A stretch of 6,700 bases of DNA from Calditrichota bacterium (GTDB lineage Bacteria > Electryoneota > RPQS01): the NCBI GenBank assembly GCA_020057985.1, contig JAGVEU010000023.1:1-6700 (forward strand), given 5' to 3'. Below the pieces are notes generated by a model. The model was not told the origin of the DNA and searched no databases. It saw only the letters and a list, made by a program, of their open reading frames with translations. Of this stretch, positions 5,789 to 6,700 are shown one piece after another. Within the stretch, counting starts at the first letter, position 1. Each line of letters begins with the position of its first letter. A program made the position numbers and the translations under genes.

Positions 5789-6700
5789 CTAAAACTCAAA
5801 CCCGCCTTCTTTCGCTAACACCGCCCGAACATTTTTTTCGATCTCCGCCAGTTTTTCAGGACTGCGGGCTTCGAAGCGCATGACCAGTGTGGGCTGGGTA
5901 TTAGAGGCGCGAACGAGTCCCCAGCCGCCATCGAATTTGACACGCACACCGTCGAGGTCAATCGTTTCTAAACCCTCTTTCTTGAAAGCCGCTTTCACTT
6001 TATCCACCAGCGAGAATTTAATCTCATCAGGACAATCCACACGGATTTCCGGAGTGTTGAAGGCTGGCGGCAAATCAGCAAGTTCTTCGGCAATCGTGTG
6101 CGGCAATTGACTGATAATTTCCACCAGTCTGCCCGCCGCGTAGATTCCGTCATCGAAACCAAAATAGCGGTCCGCAAAGAACAGATGGCCGCTCATTTCA
6201 CCTGCTAACAGAGCCTTTTCCGTCCACAGTTTGTTCTTAATCAGCGCATGGCCGGTCTTCCACATAATTGGATTGCCGCCGCGTTTTCGCACGTCGTCGA
6301 AGAAATTCTCGCTGCACTTGACGTCGGCGATCACCGTTGCGCCGGGACTTTTCTTCAAAATCGAACGGGCAAACAGAATCATCAGTTGATCGCCCCAGAT
6401 GACTTTACCGTTCTGGTCAATCGCTCCCAGCCGATCGCCATCGCCGTCAAAACCTACTCCCACTTCCAGCCCTTTTTCCGCGACAATGGCTTTCAGATCC
6501 TTCAGATTTTTTTCCACCGTCGGATCGGGATGATGATTGGGAAAGGTTCCGTTCACCTCGCTGAACAAATCATAGACTGTGGCTCCCAGTGCTCGGAAGA
6601 TCTGCGGCGCCACCAAACCCGCCACTCCATTGCCGGAGTCCATGCCCACCCGCACTGAGCGATCCAGCTTGAGATTGGCGGATAGCCATGAAATGTACGG
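5789..6700 (-). CDS. Phosphomannomutase/phosphoglucomutase (alpha-D-phosphohexomutase family), N-terminus outside window
   Basis: The enzyme interconverts the 6-phosphate and 1-phosphate of mannose or glucose through a phosphoserine and a 1,6-bisphosphate intermediate, feeding GDP-mannose or UDP-glucose synthesis in the cytoplasm. The visible 303 residues run open to the window edge. Motifs in order: VGMDSGNGVAG near 18-28; the Mg-binding loop FDGDGDRLGAID (DGDGDR at about 85-90); the sugar-binding loop GEMSGHLFF (about 167-172); and the phosphate-binding loop RASNTQPTLVMRFEA (from about 264). Compared with AlgC-type enzymes of about 460 residues, about 155 residues are missing, including the catalytic-serine segment TASHNP. 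A GTG at 6653-6655 is not the real start, because domain II homology continues upstream of it. The sequence alone does not separate ManB, AlgC and Pgm activity, so no symbol is given. Its own 3' hairpin and the 762-bp gap suggest it is not cotranscribed with the large gene. Confidence 0.95.
   Translation of the reverse strand, partial: PYISWLSANLKLDRSVRVGMDSGNGVAGLVAPQIFRALGATVYDLFSEVNGTFPNHHPDPTVEKNLKDLKAIVAEKGLEVGVGFDGDGDRLGAIDQNGKVIWGDQLMILFARSILKKSPGATVIADVKCSENFFDDVRKRGGNPIMWKTGHALIKNKLWTEKALLAGEMSGHLFFADRYFGFDDGIYAAGRLVEIISQLPHTIAEELADLPPAFNTPEIRVDCPDEIKFSLVDKVKAAFKKEGLETIDLDGVRVKFDGGWGLVRASNTQPTLVMRFEARSPEKLAEIEKNVRAVLAKEGGFEF

Overview
The window looks like a chromosomal segment from an uncultured or little-studied bacterium of the FCB group (Bacteroidota and relatives). 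The best marker is a 1482-residue exported protein ending in a type IX secretion (T9SS type A) sorting domain with the motif QNYPNPFNPSTQI, preceded by GEVED, CARDB and FnIII-like modules typical of that group. Base composition is mid-range. Nothing in the sequence fixes the phylum more precisely.

Layout, left to right. Positions 2-157 may hold the last 51 codons of an unrecognised plus-strand gene. Positions 158-577 are non-coding and packed with structure: a 245-bp MITE-like element (176-420) bounded by 23-bp inverted repeats, two C-run/G-run hairpin modules inside it, a separate palindromic repeat (453-482), and a 13-bp hairpin (521-550) just past the large gene's stop. The large gene lies on the minus strand at 578-5026 with a good ribosome binding site. 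A 762-bp gap follows (5027-5788). It contains a small hairpin, a decayed and internally deleted IS5-like insertion sequence (about 5165-5460), roughly 270 bp with nothing recognisable, and a second copy of the 3'-end hairpin (5735-5762). The right end (5789-6700, minus strand) is the C-terminal two thirds of a phosphomannomutase/phosphoglucomutase whose start lies outside the window.

The two minus-strand genes do not look like one operon. The sugar-phosphate mutase is upstream, has its own 3' hairpin, and is separated from the large gene by 762 bp with an IS relic. The mutase is probably housekeeping (sugar nucleotide supply). The large protein is a modular secreted or surface protein that carries a transglutaminase-like Cys-His-Asp candidate domain and a fourfold calcium-loop repeat. 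No complete new multi-gene system is visible. The most notable signals are the paired GNRA hairpins at the two gene ends, the nested inverted-repeat element, the IS relic missed by ORF calling, and the possible enzyme domain in the large surface protein.
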